A stretch of 64,000 bases of DNA from Chryseobacterium sp. MA9 (GTDB lineage: Bacteria > Bacteroidota > Bacteroidia > Flavobacteriales > Weeksellaceae), in assembly GCF_024399315.1 (NCBI RefSeq), contig NZ_CP075170.1, positions 558,001-622,000 on the forward strand, written 5' to 3'. The position numbers and the translations under genes are program-made. The notes beneath the pieces were generated by a model that had not been told where the DNA came from, did no database searches, and worked only from the letters and a program-made list of their open reading frames with translations. Shown here piece by piece: positions 51,978 to 61,565 of the stretch (its first letter is position 1; each line of letters begins with the position of its first letter).

Positions 51978-52481
51978 ATGGAAAAATTAAAGTTCAGAAA
52001 TGCTGAGTTGGCAGATTTAAACAAAATCGTAGCCATATATAATTCAACAATTGCTTCAAGAATGGTCACTGCAGATATGGAAGAAGTCTCGGTAGACAGC
52101 AAACTAAAGTGGTTTGAAGAACATAACCCTCAGACAAGACCACTTTGGGTGGTTGAAGATGAACAAAACCAGATTATCGGCTGGGTAAGCTTCAGTTCAT
52201 TCCATGAGAGAGCAGCATACAACGGAACGGTGGAAGTAAGCATTTATCTGGATGAAGCCTGCAGAGGAAAAGGATATGGCAAAACAATTCTTCAGTATTG
52301 TATTGATAATGCAGGGAAATTCGGAGTGAAAAATCTGGTGGCTCTTATTTTCCTTCACAATGAACCTAGCTTAAAACTGTTCAGATATTTCGGGTTTGAA
52401 GATTGGGGAAGTCTTCCTGATGTAGCCATTCTGGATGGTGTTGAAAGAAGTCTGAAGATTCTAGGAAAGAGGATAGATTAA
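51978..52481 (+). CDS. GNAT family N-acetyltransferase (phosphinothricin acetyltransferase-like)
   Basis: Encodes 167 residues from the ATG at 51978 (MEKLKFRNAELADL); the in-frame TTG at 51963 is less likely. The acetyl-CoA loop is CRGKGYGKTIL (RxxGxG), and VEVSIYLDEACRG and LFRYFGFEDWG are typical of the phosphinothricin-acetyltransferase-like GNAT group. It acetylates an amine or amino-acid analogue; the substrate is unknown. An AT-rich promoter region precedes it. Confidence 0.87.
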   Translation: MEKLKFRNAELADLNKIVAIYNSTIASRMVTADMEEVSVDSKLKWFEEHNPQTRPLWVVEDEQNQIIGWVSFSSFHERAAYNGTVEVSIYLDEACRGKGYGKTILQYCIDNAGKFGVKNLVALIFLHNEPSLKLFRYFGFEDWGSLPDVAILDGVERSLKILGKRID

Positions 52482-52601
52482 ATTGAGTAGGAAAGCCAAT
52501 AAGCTTGTGTCTATTTGTGAATTTAATTTGTGCTATTTGTGTTTAGAAAATATGCATAAGAAAGGACATAAATCAATGTTCTGTTATAAATTAACGGATA
52601 T

Positions 52602-52638
52602 AAAAAAGGCTGCCTCAAATATTGAAACAGCCTTTTTT
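52602..52638. terminator. Bidirectional terminator between GNAT and MATE genes
   Basis: An 11-bp outer stem AAAAAAGGCTG / CAGCCTTTTTT with a smaller TCAA/TTGA inner stem. Its right end is five bases from the MATE stop on the minus strand. Confidence 0.85.
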
Positions 52639-52642
52639 GTTT

Positions 52643-54004
52643 TTATGAACTCTGCTTAATTCTTTTCGCAGACATATTCAGGAATCGTTTTACCAGGAAA
52701 ACAGCAGAAACTGTCAATCCTAATCCAAGTGCAATCCACATTCCGAATGCACCCATTTCCAGGGTCACACAGAAGAAATATCCCAATGGGATAGTAATCA
52801 CCCAATAAGCGATGAAAGTATAAATAGATGGAATTTTCACATCCTGTAAACCTCTCAACATTCCTAAAGCAGTTACCTGGATTCCGTCAGAAAGCTGGAA
52901 CAGTGCTGCAATAATCATTAGTTTTGAAGCCAGCATAATAACTTCTACTTCTTCTTTTTTCGTGAAGAAAGTTGGAAGTATATTCCTTCCTAAAATAAAT
53001 ACCAATCCACAGATACACATGAAAATAAAGGCAATCTTCAGGTTGTTGATTCCTACCTTTCTGAGTTCCACAAAATTCTGTTCACCCACTTTTCTTCCGA
53101 TCATTACTGTAGAGGCTACACTAAACCCAACACATAAGTTAAAAGTGAAAGAGGCCATACTTAAGGCGATTTGGTGGGAAGCAATATCATGAGCAGAGAT
53201 CAGTCCGCAGATAAATGCAGCTCCGGCGAAAGCCGTTACCTCAAAGAACATCTGTAAAGCTGTAGGCAATCCCAGTTTCACCATTTTATCAAACATTTGC
53301 TTTGAGAAATCCTTAATTTTTAAAGAAAAATCTTTGATATAACGTCTTGTTTTTTCTTCTTTCACCAAGACAAAATAAAGGAAAACAACCATGAAAATTC
53401 TGGAAATCAAGGTTGCCAGAGCAGATCCCTGTACACCCATTGCAGGAATTCCCCAAAGCCCTTTGATAAAGACATAGTTTAAGGCAATATTGATGATATT
53501 TGCAATAATGGTTGCCTTGGTAACTCCAATGGTATAGGATAAACCTTCGGAAACTTCACGAAGCGTCTGAAATGCCATAAATGGGATCATACTGATTACC
53601 ATGATACTTAAGAAGCCTACTGTATCAGGAATAATTTTGGCCGGCTGCCCAGAATGATAGAGTAGCGGCATCCCCATAAGTAAGACTACCATCAGGATTA
53701 TCCCAACAGACATGTTGATGATAAAACCATGACTGAAAACAGAATTGATTGTAGCATGATCCTGTCTTGAATGTGCTTCCGAAACCAATGGTGGGATAGC
53801 AAATGAAAAGCCCAGAGCTAATACAAATATGGAGAAAAACACAGCATTCCCCAATGAAACGGATGCCAATGCATCAGCACCCAAAAGTTTTCCGACAATA
53901 ATATTATCGAATAAGTTTACGGAAACTTGCCCCACCTGAGTAAGCATCACAGGCAGAGCCAAAGTCAGACATTCTTTCGTATAGTTTTTGTTTAAAAATT
54001 TCAT
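52643..54004 (-). CDS. MATE family efflux transporter
   Basis: The 453-residue protein has 12 hydrophobic helices in two six-helix halves. The opening LALPVMLTQVGQVSVNLFDNIIVGKLLG is typical of NorM-type MATE proteins and has an Asp in the first helix region. It would export cationic drugs or metabolites using a Na+ or proton gradient. Terminators on both sides suggest a single-gene transcript. Substrate not predictable. Confidence 0.92.
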   Translation of the reverse strand: MKFLNKNYTKECLTLALPVMLTQVGQVSVNLFDNIIVGKLLGADALASVSLGNAVFFSIFVLALGFSFAIPPLVSEAHSRQDHATINSVFSHGFIINMSVGIILMVVLLMGMPLLYHSGQPAKIIPDTVGFLSIMVISMIPFMAFQTLREVSEGLSYTIGVTKATIIANIINIALNYVFIKGLWGIPAMGVQGSALATLISRIFMVVFLYFVLVKEEKTRRYIKDFSLKIKDFSKQMFDKMVKLGLPTALQMFFEVTAFAGAAFICGLISAHDIASHQIALSMASFTFNLCVGFSVASTVMIGRKVGEQNFVELRKVGINNLKIAFIFMCICGLVFILGRNILPTFFTKKEEVEVIMLASKLMIIAALFQLSDGIQVTALGMLRGLQDVKIPSIYTFIAYWVITIPLGYFFCVTLEMGAFGMWIALGLGLTVSAVFLVKRFLNMSAKRIKQSS

Positions 54005-54045
54005 AATATTTTAAGATTCATATAGTTTATAATTCAAATAGGGAC

Positions 54046-54080
54046 AAAAAAAAATTTGCAGTGGTAACACTGCAAATTTT
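54046..54080 (-). terminator. Terminator of the NtrC-type regulator gene
   Basis: A 13-bp stem AAAATTTGCAGTG / CACTGCAAATTTT with a 4-nt loop, followed on the minus strand by a run of T, 25 nt past the stop. Confidence 0.9.
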
Positions 54081-54105
54081 TATAATATCGTAAATAATAG
54101 CTTTA

Positions 54106-55290
54106 TTATTTCCTTACAAAACTTGCAACGTCACCTTCAGAAACAGTATTTCCACCAAGAATAATCAATCTCTCCACAACATTCCTTAATTCTCTGATAT
54201 TTCCAGTCCATGAAAGGGATTTTAAAGCATCAACAGCTTTATCATCAAATTTTTTCACAGCAGTACCATGCTCATCAGCAATCATACCTGAGAAATGCTC
54301 AACCAGCAATTTGATGTCCTCTTTTCTGTCATCCAATGGCGGAACATAGATTTCAATAACAGAAAGTCTGTGGTAAAGGTCTTCTCTGAATTTCCCTTCC
54401 TCAATTTCTTTCTGCATATTCTTATTGGTTGCCGCAATTACTCTTACGTCAACTTTTATTTCTTTATCACTTCCTACGGGAGAAACTTTGCTTTCCTGAA
54501 GAGCTCTCAATACCTTAGCCTGAGCAATAAGACTCATATCACCAATCTCATCAAGGAAGATCGTACCGCCGTTAGCCTGTTCAAATTTTCCCTGCTTATC
54601 TTTAATAGCTCCTGTAAAAGATCCTTTTACGTGTCCGAAAAGTTCAGATTCAATAAGTTCAGACGGAATTGCAGCACAGTTTACCTCTATCATAGGTCCT
54701 CTTGCGCGTTCACTTTGATTGTGGATGGCATGGGCTACCAATTCTTTTCCGGCACCGTTAGGCCCTGTAATAAGAACTCTGGCGTCAGAAACGGCTACTT
54801 TTTCAATCATATCCTGAATCTTTTGAAGAGCAGGAGAATCACCGATCATCTGGTATTTTTTATTTACTTTTCTCTTTAAAGTTTTGTTTTCAGTCTGAAG
54901 ATTTTTGTTTTCTTTCTTCAGGGTTTCCTTCACCAGAGCATTTTTCACACTCGTGATCAATCTGTTGATATCAATTGGCTTGGAGATAAAATCGTATGCA
55001 CCCTCTTTCAAACACGAAACAGCAGAATCAATATCTGCGTGGCCTGAGATCATGATAAAAGTAGTTTCTGGTTTTAGTGCGAGACTTTGCTTCAAAAGTT
55101 CAGTTCCTGAAAGTTTAGGCATTTTGATATCAGAAATCACCAATGCGAAATCTTCTTTTTCAACCTGTTTATAACCTTCAAGGCCGTCTTCAGCGATAAC
55201 AAATTCATAATCGGTTAGTTCATCCGAAAGAATACTGTGAAGTACTCCCGAGATTGCTTTTTCGTCTTCTACTATAAGGATTTTTTGCAT
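54106..55290 (-). CDS. Sigma-54-type response regulator lacking a DNA-binding domain
   Basis: The 394-residue protein has a receiver domain (Asp54 in ISDIKMP, Lys104 in SKPID), a linker coiled coil (about 118-145) and an AAA+ sigma-54 activator domain with Walker A GPNGAGKE (176-183), Walker B TIFLDEIGD, arginine finger region REDLYHRL and C-terminal NIRELRNVVERL. The sigma-54 contact loop reads GSFTGA rather than GAFTGA. The chain stops about 15 residues after the AAA+ lid (VSEGDVASFVRK), so the Fis-type HTH is absent. It is therefore a regulator acting without direct DNA contact, or with a partner. No histidine kinase gene is adjacent. Confidence 0.9.
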   Translation of the reverse strand: MQKILIVEDEKAISGVLHSILSDELTDYEFVIAEDGLEGYKQVEKEDFALVISDIKMPKLSGTELLKQSLALKPETTFIMISGHADIDSAVSCLKEGAYDFISKPIDINRLITSVKNALVKETLKKENKNLQTENKTLKRKVNKKYQMIGDSPALQKIQDMIEKVAVSDARVLITGPNGAGKELVAHAIHNQSERARGPMIEVNCAAIPSELIESELFGHVKGSFTGAIKDKQGKFEQANGGTIFLDEIGDMSLIAQAKVLRALQESKVSPVGSDKEIKVDVRVIAATNKNMQKEIEEGKFREDLYHRLSVIEIYVPPLDDRKEDIKLLVEHFSGMIADEHGTAVKKFDDKAVDALKSLSWTGNIRELRNVVERLIILGGNTVSEGDVASFVRK

Positions 55291-55346
55291 AGTTGCAAAT
55301 TTAAATTTTTTGTTTCAATTATTAGCAAAAACTGTACCTAAATATT

Positions 55347-56006
55347 CTATTTTGAATAGTCTCTTCTTCCAAAAATTGCAGATCCAACTCTCACAGAGTT
55401 AGCACCACACTCAATAGCTATCGGGAAATCATCACTCATTCCCATTGATAATGTATTTAGTGTTTTTAGTTGATTTAATTCATCAAAAAGGCCCTTTAGG
55501 ATTAAAAATTCATTTCTTACCTGCTGCTCATCATCCGTGAATGTCGCCATTCCCATTAAACCGGTAATTTCAACATTAGGGAACTGACCTTCAGAATACT
55601 GCTGAAACATATCTTTAGCCTCAGTGATTTCAAGTCCGAATTTACTTTCCTCAGCCGCAATTTTTACCTGCAGCAGAACCTTAATTATCCTGTTGTTCTT
55701 TCCCGACTCTTTATTGATTTCTGATAATAATTTTTCAGAATCCACACTTTGTATCGTATCTATGAAAGGAGCAATATATTTTACTTTATTGGTCTGTAAG
55801 TGGCCAATAAGATTCCATTGGATATCCTGAGGAAGGAGGGGATATTTTTCCATCAGTTCCTGTACCTTGTTTTCTCCAAAAACTCTCTGTCCCAGATCAT
55901 ATACTTCCTGAACAGCAGAAGCGGGATGTGTTTTTGAAACAGCAACCAGCTGAACATTGGATGGCAGCTGATCTTTTATGGATTTATAATTTTCTTTAAT
56001 ACTCAT
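55347..56006 (-). CDS. YggS family PLP-binding protein
   Basis: The 219-residue protein has the alanine-racemase-like barrel of PLP homeostasis proteins. Lys in LVAVSKTHPA binds PLP; FGENKVQEL, WNLIGHLQTNKVK and SMGMSDDFPIAIECGANSVRVGSAIFG are the hallmark segments. YggS-type proteins bind PLP and affect amino-acid and vitamin B6 balance without known catalysis. Its length fits the family. It has no obvious operon partner; the upstream gene on the same strand, a polysaccharide deacetylase, is 75 nt away. Confidence 0.93.
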   Translation of the reverse strand: MSIKENYKSIKDQLPSNVQLVAVSKTHPASAVQEVYDLGQRVFGENKVQELMEKYPLLPQDIQWNLIGHLQTNKVKYIAPFIDTIQSVDSEKLLSEINKESGKNNRIIKVLLQVKIAAEESKFGLEITEAKDMFQQYSEGQFPNVEITGLMGMATFTDDEQQVRNEFLILKGLFDELNQLKTLNTLSMGMSDDFPIAIECGANSVRVGSAIFGRRDYSK

Positions 56007-56081
56007 AGATGCAAATTTCCGAAAATTCCCTGACAGTTGCCAGTGATAGATACATTTTACATTGTCCTTTTTATATAAAAA

Positions 56082-56948
56082 TTAATTCAAAACTTCATTG
56101 ATCTTAGGATATTGAGAAATCTTTCTGAAAACAAACTTGTTGCTTTTCTGCAGTTTTTCAATAAACAGATCCAGCTCATTGATAGAGTCTGTATCTCTGA
56201 GATATTGATCATGAGTAAGGAAAACAAGGTGTCTTGAAGTTTTCTCAAGATCGTTAAAGAAAATACTGTCAACTTTCTTGATCATTGCTTCATGGCTTCC
56301 TTTTAAAGTCATTTTCTGGGAAGGTCTCCATTCAAGATCCCAGCCGATTACTTTGTAGCCTGCTTTTTTAAGACCATCTGCAGCTGCAGCAGAACTTTTG
56401 ATATCGGTTACGTTAATATTGTTAAGCCTCCAGATATTTCTTCCGGGAGTTCTTGCTATTTTATCGGAAAGCCTCAGGCTGTCTTTGGCGATATCAAAAT
56501 CGTGGACTACTGATTCTGCATTTTTATAAAAATCAGTGTATTTGTTATGGGCATGGCTAAAGCTGTGATTGGCCAGTTCTACAAGAGGGTTTTGCTTCAG
56601 AAGCTGCAGGTCATCTTTCTGTTTTTTGCTTCCATAGGCGTGTTTCCCTACCAGAAAGGCGGTTGCACAAACATTTCTTTTATCCAGGATTTTTAAAAGA
56701 TTTTCGGTTCCCTGATTGGGGCCGTCATCAAAGGTAAGGTAGATCACTCTTTTATCCGGATCTATGTTTTCATCGTCCATTTTAGAGGGTATTTCTGCGG
56801 AAGGATGCTCTTGTGAATTGACGACGGGATCGCTATTCACTTCATTCTTGAAATTACAGCTATACAATAAAGCCGAAGTTGCACTCATCAATGCAAACAT
56901 CCCGAGAAAAGTCTTATTTGTAGACTTTCCCGCAAAAATTTTTCTCAT
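56082..56948 (-). CDS. Polysaccharide deacetylase (NodB) lipoprotein
   Basis: The 288-residue protein has a lipobox (LLYSC, Cys about 31) after a long signal. NodB motifs are YLTFDDGPNQ (catalytic and metal-binding Asp), HSFSH (HxxxH zinc ligands), ARTPGRN (RxPxG) and LTHD (LxH). It belongs to carbohydrate esterase family 4 and would remove acetyl groups from peptidoglycan or an exopolysaccharide in the periplasm or at the surface. The Asp in TFDDGP is present, so the site appears intact. Confidence 0.88.
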   Translation of the reverse strand: MRKIFAGKSTNKTFLGMFALMSATSALLYSCNFKNEVNSDPVVNSQEHPSAEIPSKMDDENIDPDKRVIYLTFDDGPNQGTENLLKILDKRNVCATAFLVGKHAYGSKKQKDDLQLLKQNPLVELANHSFSHAHNKYTDFYKNAESVVHDFDIAKDSLRLSDKIARTPGRNIWRLNNINVTDIKSSAAAADGLKKAGYKVIGWDLEWRPSQKMTLKGSHEAMIKKVDSIFFNDLEKTSRHLVFLTHDQYLRDTDSINELDLFIEKLQKSNKFVFRKISQYPKINEVLN

Positions 56949-57246
56949 AAAGATAATGGAGTTTAAATTGTTAAAAATCGTTAAAAATAACAGTTGAAAG
57001 TTAACAAATTACATGCCATATTTTGCTGTGTTTCGCCTTTTTAAGTTTATTTTAAGAACTTTATTTTAAGGGAGATTTCCATTTACAGGGACATAGTAAA
57101 GTTATGATTTGCTTTTGTTTAAATTTTAACATTTATAAATGCGAAACCAATAGGGTTTTTCTATTTTTATTAAGGTTTCAATATTCTTCATATGGTGGGG
57201 AATTATTTTATAAGCAGAATCAGATTGTTGAAAAAATAAATGATAA

Positions 57247-57978
57247 TTACTTTTCTAAAATACTTTTCAAGTACAGTGAATTTTTAATGGCTGCAGTTCC
57301 CCAGGTATTATTAAAAAATATAAAAGCAGTTTGTTGAGAGCTTTTAATCTTCCCGGCAAGTTCATTCAAAAAATTTTCGCTGTATTCAGATTTGTAAAGT
57401 ACCGGTTTTCCGTGAAGTCTGTAATAGAGTATGGATGGATGGTTAACTATCAAATCTTCAGGAAGATCAGCCGGAAAACTTACACCGGAAAAAGCAATAC
57501 CAAGATTGTTTAGCAGATCAAAGATTTCTTTTTGCCACCATGAGTTGTGCCGGAATTCGATTACATTCAGAAATGTATGATCAATAGAACTGATGATACG
57601 TTCTATATTTTCCGGAGTATTTTTAAAGGAAGGAGGGAGTTGGTATAGAAACCCGGAGAGTTTTTCACTCAGATGGCTTTGGATGTGGCTGCAAAACGCT
57701 GCAATGTCTTCTTTTGAATTTTCAAGACGGTTTTGATGGGTAATGGATTTTGGAATTTTAATAAAAAACCTAAAAGAATCAGGAGTTTCATCATGCCACT
57801 TCAACAATGTTTTTGATGTAGGTTTTCTATAAAACGTAGAATTGATTTCTACTGCATTGAATATTTTTGAGTATAAAGAAAGAAAATCTTTACTTGGGGC
57901 ATTTTCAGGATATAAGGACCCTTTCCAGTCGTTATTATAAAACCCTGAACACCCTATGTAAAGATTTTCTTTTGTCAT
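57247..57978 (-). CDS. DUF72 family protein (YecE-like)
   Basis: The 243-residue protein shows DUF72 features: LYIGCSGFYNNDWKGSLYP, VEINSTFYRKP, FFIKIPKSITHQNRLENS, VIEFRHNSWW and YYRLHGKP. DUF72 proteins adopt a TIM-barrel-like fold; molecular function is unknown. The gene begins five bases downstream of the P-type ATPase stop, so it may be expressed with the metal-resistance genes. The 298-bp region 56949-57246 beyond its 3' end holds no gene I can support. Confidence 0.9.
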   Translation of the reverse strand: MTKENLYIGCSGFYNNDWKGSLYPENAPSKDFLSLYSKIFNAVEINSTFYRKPTSKTLLKWHDETPDSFRFFIKIPKSITHQNRLENSKEDIAAFCSHIQSHLSEKLSGFLYQLPPSFKNTPENIERIISSIDHTFLNVIEFRHNSWWQKEIFDLLNNLGIAFSGVSFPADLPEDLIVNHPSILYYRLHGKPVLYKSEYSENFLNELAGKIKSSQQTAFIFFNNTWGTAAIKNSLYLKSILEK

Positions 57979-57982
57979 AATG

Positions 57983-60847
57983 TTATTTTATATCCAGATC
58001 CACGGAGTTTAATCTCAATGAATTCAGTATCACAGATAGGGAACTGAAGCTCATTGCAGCAGCAGCAATCATTGGTGATAACAGAATTCCAAAGAATGGA
58101 TACAATAATCCTGCCGCTATCGGAACTCCCAGTACATTGTAGATGAACGCGAAGAACAGGTTTTCTTTAATGTTCTTAAGAAGTTTTTCACTTAATAATT
58201 TTGCTTTTGCAACCCCCAGGATATCTCCTTTTAATAAAGTGATTTCAGCGCTTTCAATGGCCACGTCCGTTCCTGTTCCCATGGCAATTCCTACATTTGA
58301 TTGGGCAAGGGCAGGGGAGTCATTAATTCCATCTCCGGTCATGGCCACGATCTTGCCTTGCTGTTGCAGTCTTTTTACTTCATTCAGCTTATCTTCCGGA
58401 AGACAGTTGGCTTTGAAATGTTTGATTCCTAATTCATCGGCAACTGCTTTGGCTGTGTGCTCATTATCTCCAGTCATCATAATCACATCAATTCCTTCGC
58501 TCATCAGTTGTTTAACTGCTTTTTTTGAACTTTCTTTTATTTTATCCGTAAAGCTTATGAATCCAAGCACCTGCTGATCCTGTGCAATATAAGAGATCGT
58601 ATGTGCCTTTGACTGTACTTCCACAGCTTTTTGTTTTAAACTTTCCGGAATGATGATCTGATGCGAGACCAACAGGCTTTCATTTCCCAGGTACGCGGTC
58701 TTACCATTAATACTTCCTTTTACTCCTTTTCCGGAAATGTTTTCAAACTGATCTACTTTTTCAGAAGTTATATTTTCTTCTTTTGCTCTTTTTATTACAG
58801 CATTAGAAAGTGGATGTTCTGAGTTCTGATTTAAAGAGAAAGCCAGTTTTAAAATCTGATTCTGATCTCCTGTTACGGTTTCAATATGTTCTACTGAAGG
58901 TTTTCCTTCTGTTAAAGTTCCTGTTTTATCTGTAATCAAAACATTTACTTTATTCATTTGCTCCAGAGCTTCTGCGTTTTTGATCAGAATTCCGTTTTTG
59001 GCGCCTTTCCCTATTCCTACCATTAAAGACATAGGAGTTGCCAGCCCCAAGGCACACGGACATGCTACAATTAAAACCGCCACAGCGTTCACGAATGCAA
59101 ATAAGGTTCTTTTTCCTTCCGGGCCGAAAAACTGCCACAGAATAAAAGTAAGTGCAGCAATAAGAATTACAACGGGAACAAATACTTTTGAAACCTTGTC
59201 AGTAAGTTTCTGGATGGGAGCTTTGCTTCGGCTGGCTTCATTTACCATTTTAATGATCTGTGAAAGCAGTGTTTCATCACCTACTTTATCTGCCTTCATT
59301 ATGAATACCTGATTACCATTTATTGTTCCTGAAGATACTTTATCATCTACATTCTTTTCAACAGGAACAGGTTCACCTGTGATCATACTCTCGTCTACGA
59401 TAGAATTTCCCTCGGTGATTTTTCCGTCAACAGGAATTTTTTCACCCGGTTTTACTTTTAAAAGGTCTCCTATTTTCACCTGAGAAAGCAAGACTTTCTT
59501 TTCTTCACCATTTACAATAAGGTTGGCTTCATCCGGTGAAAGATTCATCAATTCTTTGATGGCATTGCCTGTTTTCTTATGAGCTGCAGCTTCCATTAGC
59601 TGACCTAAAATAACAAGGGTTAAAATCACACAGACTGCTTCAAAATATAAAGGGATTTCATGATTGTGCCCACGGATTTCATGCGGAATAATGTCAGGAA
59701 ATACTAAAGCTACAATACTGAAAATAAATGCGGCAGCCACACCCAGAGCAATAAGACTGAACATATTGAGATTCCATGTTTTGAAAGAAACCCATCCTCT
59801 TTTCAACAGGAACCATCCGGAATAAAACATCACCGGAAGAGTTAAAGCAAGTTCGATAAACCCCTGAATCTGATGAGAAAAAGGAAAATTGATAAACATA
59901 CCGCCCATTGATAGAATGAAAACGGGAATTGTAAATGCTAATGAAGTAATGAACTTCTTCTTTAATATATTGTATGTTTCATCCTCTTCATCATCACCGC
60001 TGTCTGGCATTCTTACGAGATCCATTCCACAGATTGGGCAGTCTCCCGGTTCATCACGAATGATTTCCGGATGCATAGGACATGTATATTTTGCAGTTTT
60101 CTTTTCCGGATACTTTACCAGGTCCATACCGCAGACAGGGCATCCTACGTTGGAGTCATAGGTTTTGTCTCCTTCACAATACATCGGACAGTAATACCTG
60201 CCTGCCATTTCATCAGTTACTTTAGGAGCCTCGTGGTTATGGCTGTGATGATCATGATGATTGTGAGCGTGGGAATGAGAATGATGTTGGTGTGAATCTC
60301 CTTTTTGAACAAGCTCTTCCGTGATCGGTTCTAAATGCATATGGCAAACCGGGCAGTCTCCTTTTTCATTGTATACTTTATCCCCTTCGCAAAACATCGG
60401 ACAATAATATTTTCCTATACTGTCTTTAAAGTTTTCCGGGAGGTTGGTTGCGGAAAAGGTTGGTTTATGATTTGGATCTTTGGCTAGTTTTTCTTCAATA
60501 GGTACCAGGTACATTTTGCAGACAGGACATCTTTCTCCTTGTTTGAAATATACTTTATCCCCTTCGCACTCCATGGGACAATAGTATACTGATGACGGAG
60601 ATACGCGGTCCTGAGGTTTTACAAAGGCTTTCTCAGGATTATTTGGGTCTTCAAGTCTGTATTTTCCTATTTCTGCCAAAGCATCATTTAAAACTGAAAG
60701 TTTTACTCCATGATCAGAAGTAATTGTTGCGGTATTATTTTCCAGATTGACATCTGCTTGAACACCTTCAACACTGTTCAGTTGATTTGAAATCTTTTTC
60801 TGGCAGCCGGAACAGGTCATTCCGAGTATTTTATACTGTTGTTCCAT
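57983..60847 (-). CDS. Copper-type P1B-ATPase with HMA and four heavy-metal-binding modules
   Basis: Encodes 954 residues from the ATG at 60847 (a frame extending to 60877 is less likely). The order is an HMA domain with MTCSGC (Cys12, Cys15), four YCPM...CPxC modules (about 89-117, 148-175, 218-246, 254-280) and a His-rich stretch at 186-206 between modules two and three. The P-type core follows: TGEP (490-493), membrane motif CPC (596-598), DKTGT (640-644), GDGIND. CPC and HMA point to Cu(I) or Ag(I) efflux. Family members usually have one or two such N-terminal modules, so four plus a His tract is unusual. It reads from an HMA-AraC gene upstream. Confidence 0.93.
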   Translation of the reverse strand: MEQQYKILGMTCSGCQKKISNQLNSVEGVQADVNLENNTATITSDHGVKLSVLNDALAEIGKYRLEDPNNPEKAFVKPQDRVSPSSVYYCPMECEGDKVYFKQGERCPVCKMYLVPIEEKLAKDPNHKPTFSATNLPENFKDSIGKYYCPMFCEGDKVYNEKGDCPVCHMHLEPITEELVQKGDSHQHHSHSHAHNHHDHHSHNHEAPKVTDEMAGRYYCPMYCEGDKTYDSNVGCPVCGMDLVKYPEKKTAKYTCPMHPEIIRDEPGDCPICGMDLVRMPDSGDDEEDETYNILKKKFITSLAFTIPVFILSMGGMFINFPFSHQIQGFIELALTLPVMFYSGWFLLKRGWVSFKTWNLNMFSLIALGVAAAFIFSIVALVFPDIIPHEIRGHNHEIPLYFEAVCVILTLVILGQLMEAAAHKKTGNAIKELMNLSPDEANLIVNGEEKKVLLSQVKIGDLLKVKPGEKIPVDGKITEGNSIVDESMITGEPVPVEKNVDDKVSSGTINGNQVFIMKADKVGDETLLSQIIKMVNEASRSKAPIQKLTDKVSKVFVPVVILIAALTFILWQFFGPEGKRTLFAFVNAVAVLIVACPCALGLATPMSLMVGIGKGAKNGILIKNAEALEQMNKVNVLITDKTGTLTEGKPSVEHIETVTGDQNQILKLAFSLNQNSEHPLSNAVIKRAKEENITSEKVDQFENISGKGVKGSINGKTAYLGNESLLVSHQIIIPESLKQKAVEVQSKAHTISYIAQDQQVLGFISFTDKIKESSKKAVKQLMSEGIDVIMMTGDNEHTAKAVADELGIKHFKANCLPEDKLNEVKRLQQQGKIVAMTGDGINDSPALAQSNVGIAMGTGTDVAIESAEITLLKGDILGVAKAKLLSEKLLKNIKENLFFAFIYNVLGVPIAAGLLYPFFGILLSPMIAAAAMSFSSLSVILNSLRLNSVDLDIK

Positions 60848-60925
60848 GATTCTTAAATTTATACTACAAATTTCCAAAATGGAATGCTAAGGTTGTTATA
60901 AATTTAAGGATAATAGTTATAAAAT

Positions 60926-61000
60926 TAGGTTTGAGAGTGGGAGTGTTTGAGTGAGGGTATTAAATATCTGTATTTCTACATTCTCCAACACTCAAACCCT
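60926..61000. repeat. Inverted repeat with GTTTGAGTG / CACTCAAAC arms
   Basis: GTGTTTGAGTG (60943-60953) is mirrored by ACACTCAAACC (60988-60998), and an outer AGGTTTGAG (60927-60935) can pair with CTCAAACCCT. The spacer is AT-rich. It lies between the P-type ATPase and the AraC-type gene and resembles the element at 35812-35940 in its TTTGAG core. Confidence 0.45.
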
Positions 61001-61004
61001 CTAT

Positions 61005-61565
61005 TTATAGATTGTCAAGCGCTTTGCGGTTGTGTTCTTTAAGTTTTTTGAATTCAGTGGGTGGAAACCCTGTTATATTCCGGAATTGAGTAGAAAGATG
61101 CTGAACGCTTTTATAGCCGAGCTTTCCGGCAATTTCAGTAAGATTGAATTCATTGTAGAGAAGAAGTTCTTTTACCTTTTCGATTTTCTGCAGAATGAAG
61201 AACTGTTCTAATGTGATATTTTCGTTTTGTGAAAATGTTTTTGAAAGTGCACTGTAGTCTTTATGAAGTTTTGAACTTAGAAATTCTGAAAGCAGAAAGT
61301 TTTCAGCAATATCGAGGTCACTGATCTTTATGATGATCAGGTTTTTGATTTTTTCAACAACCTGATGTGCAGAATCCATAATTCTTTCAAAACCTGTATC
61401 AAGCAGTTCTTTTTCTATGGCCTGCATTTTTTCAGGAGAAACGTCAGTTTCTGTTTCTGCTTCACCTAATAAGATGGCACTTGTTTTTACATCAGCATTA
61501 CGGAAGATGTTTTCCACTGCCGCAATGCACCTGTTGCAGACCATGTTTTTTATGAAAATTTTCAT
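61005..61565 (-). CDS. HMA-AraC fusion regulator, probably copper-responsive
   Basis: The 186-residue protein begins with a ferredoxin-like HMA fold (KNMVCNRC, Cys10 and Cys13, then about 60 residues) and continues with an AraC-type HTH (LLLYNEFNLTEIAGKLGYKSVQHLSTQFRNITGFPPTEF). Metal binding to the CxxC would be passed to the DNA-binding part. It is on the same strand as the copper-type ATPase, 157 bp away, and overlaps the thioesterase gene by four bases. It likely regulates the ATPase. The ligand (copper or silver) is inferred from the CxxC and the neighbour. Confidence 0.86.
   Translation of the reverse strand: MKIFIKNMVCNRCIAAVENIFRNADVKTSAILLGEAETETDVSPEKMQAIEKELLDTGFERIMDSAHQVVEKIKNLIIIKISDLDIAENFLLSEFLSSKLHKDYSALSKTFSQNENITLEQFFILQKIEKVKELLLYNEFNLTEIAGKLGYKSVQHLSTQFRNITGFPPTEFKKLKEHNRKALDNL

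Noticed and set aside
52505..52541. Direct repeat TTGTGTCTATTTGTG / TTGTGCTATTTGTG after the GNAT gene
   Set aside because: Two short imperfect copies only, in AT-rich noncoding DNA; too weak to call an element.
54295..54879. 194-codon antisense frame in the response regulator gene
   Set aside because: Antisense to conserved AAA+ coding sequence, no recognisable protein features.
57104..57337. 77-codon frame overlapping the 3' end of the DUF72 gene
   Set aside because: It overlaps coding sequence on the other strand for 90 bases and has unusual composition; no start signal seen.
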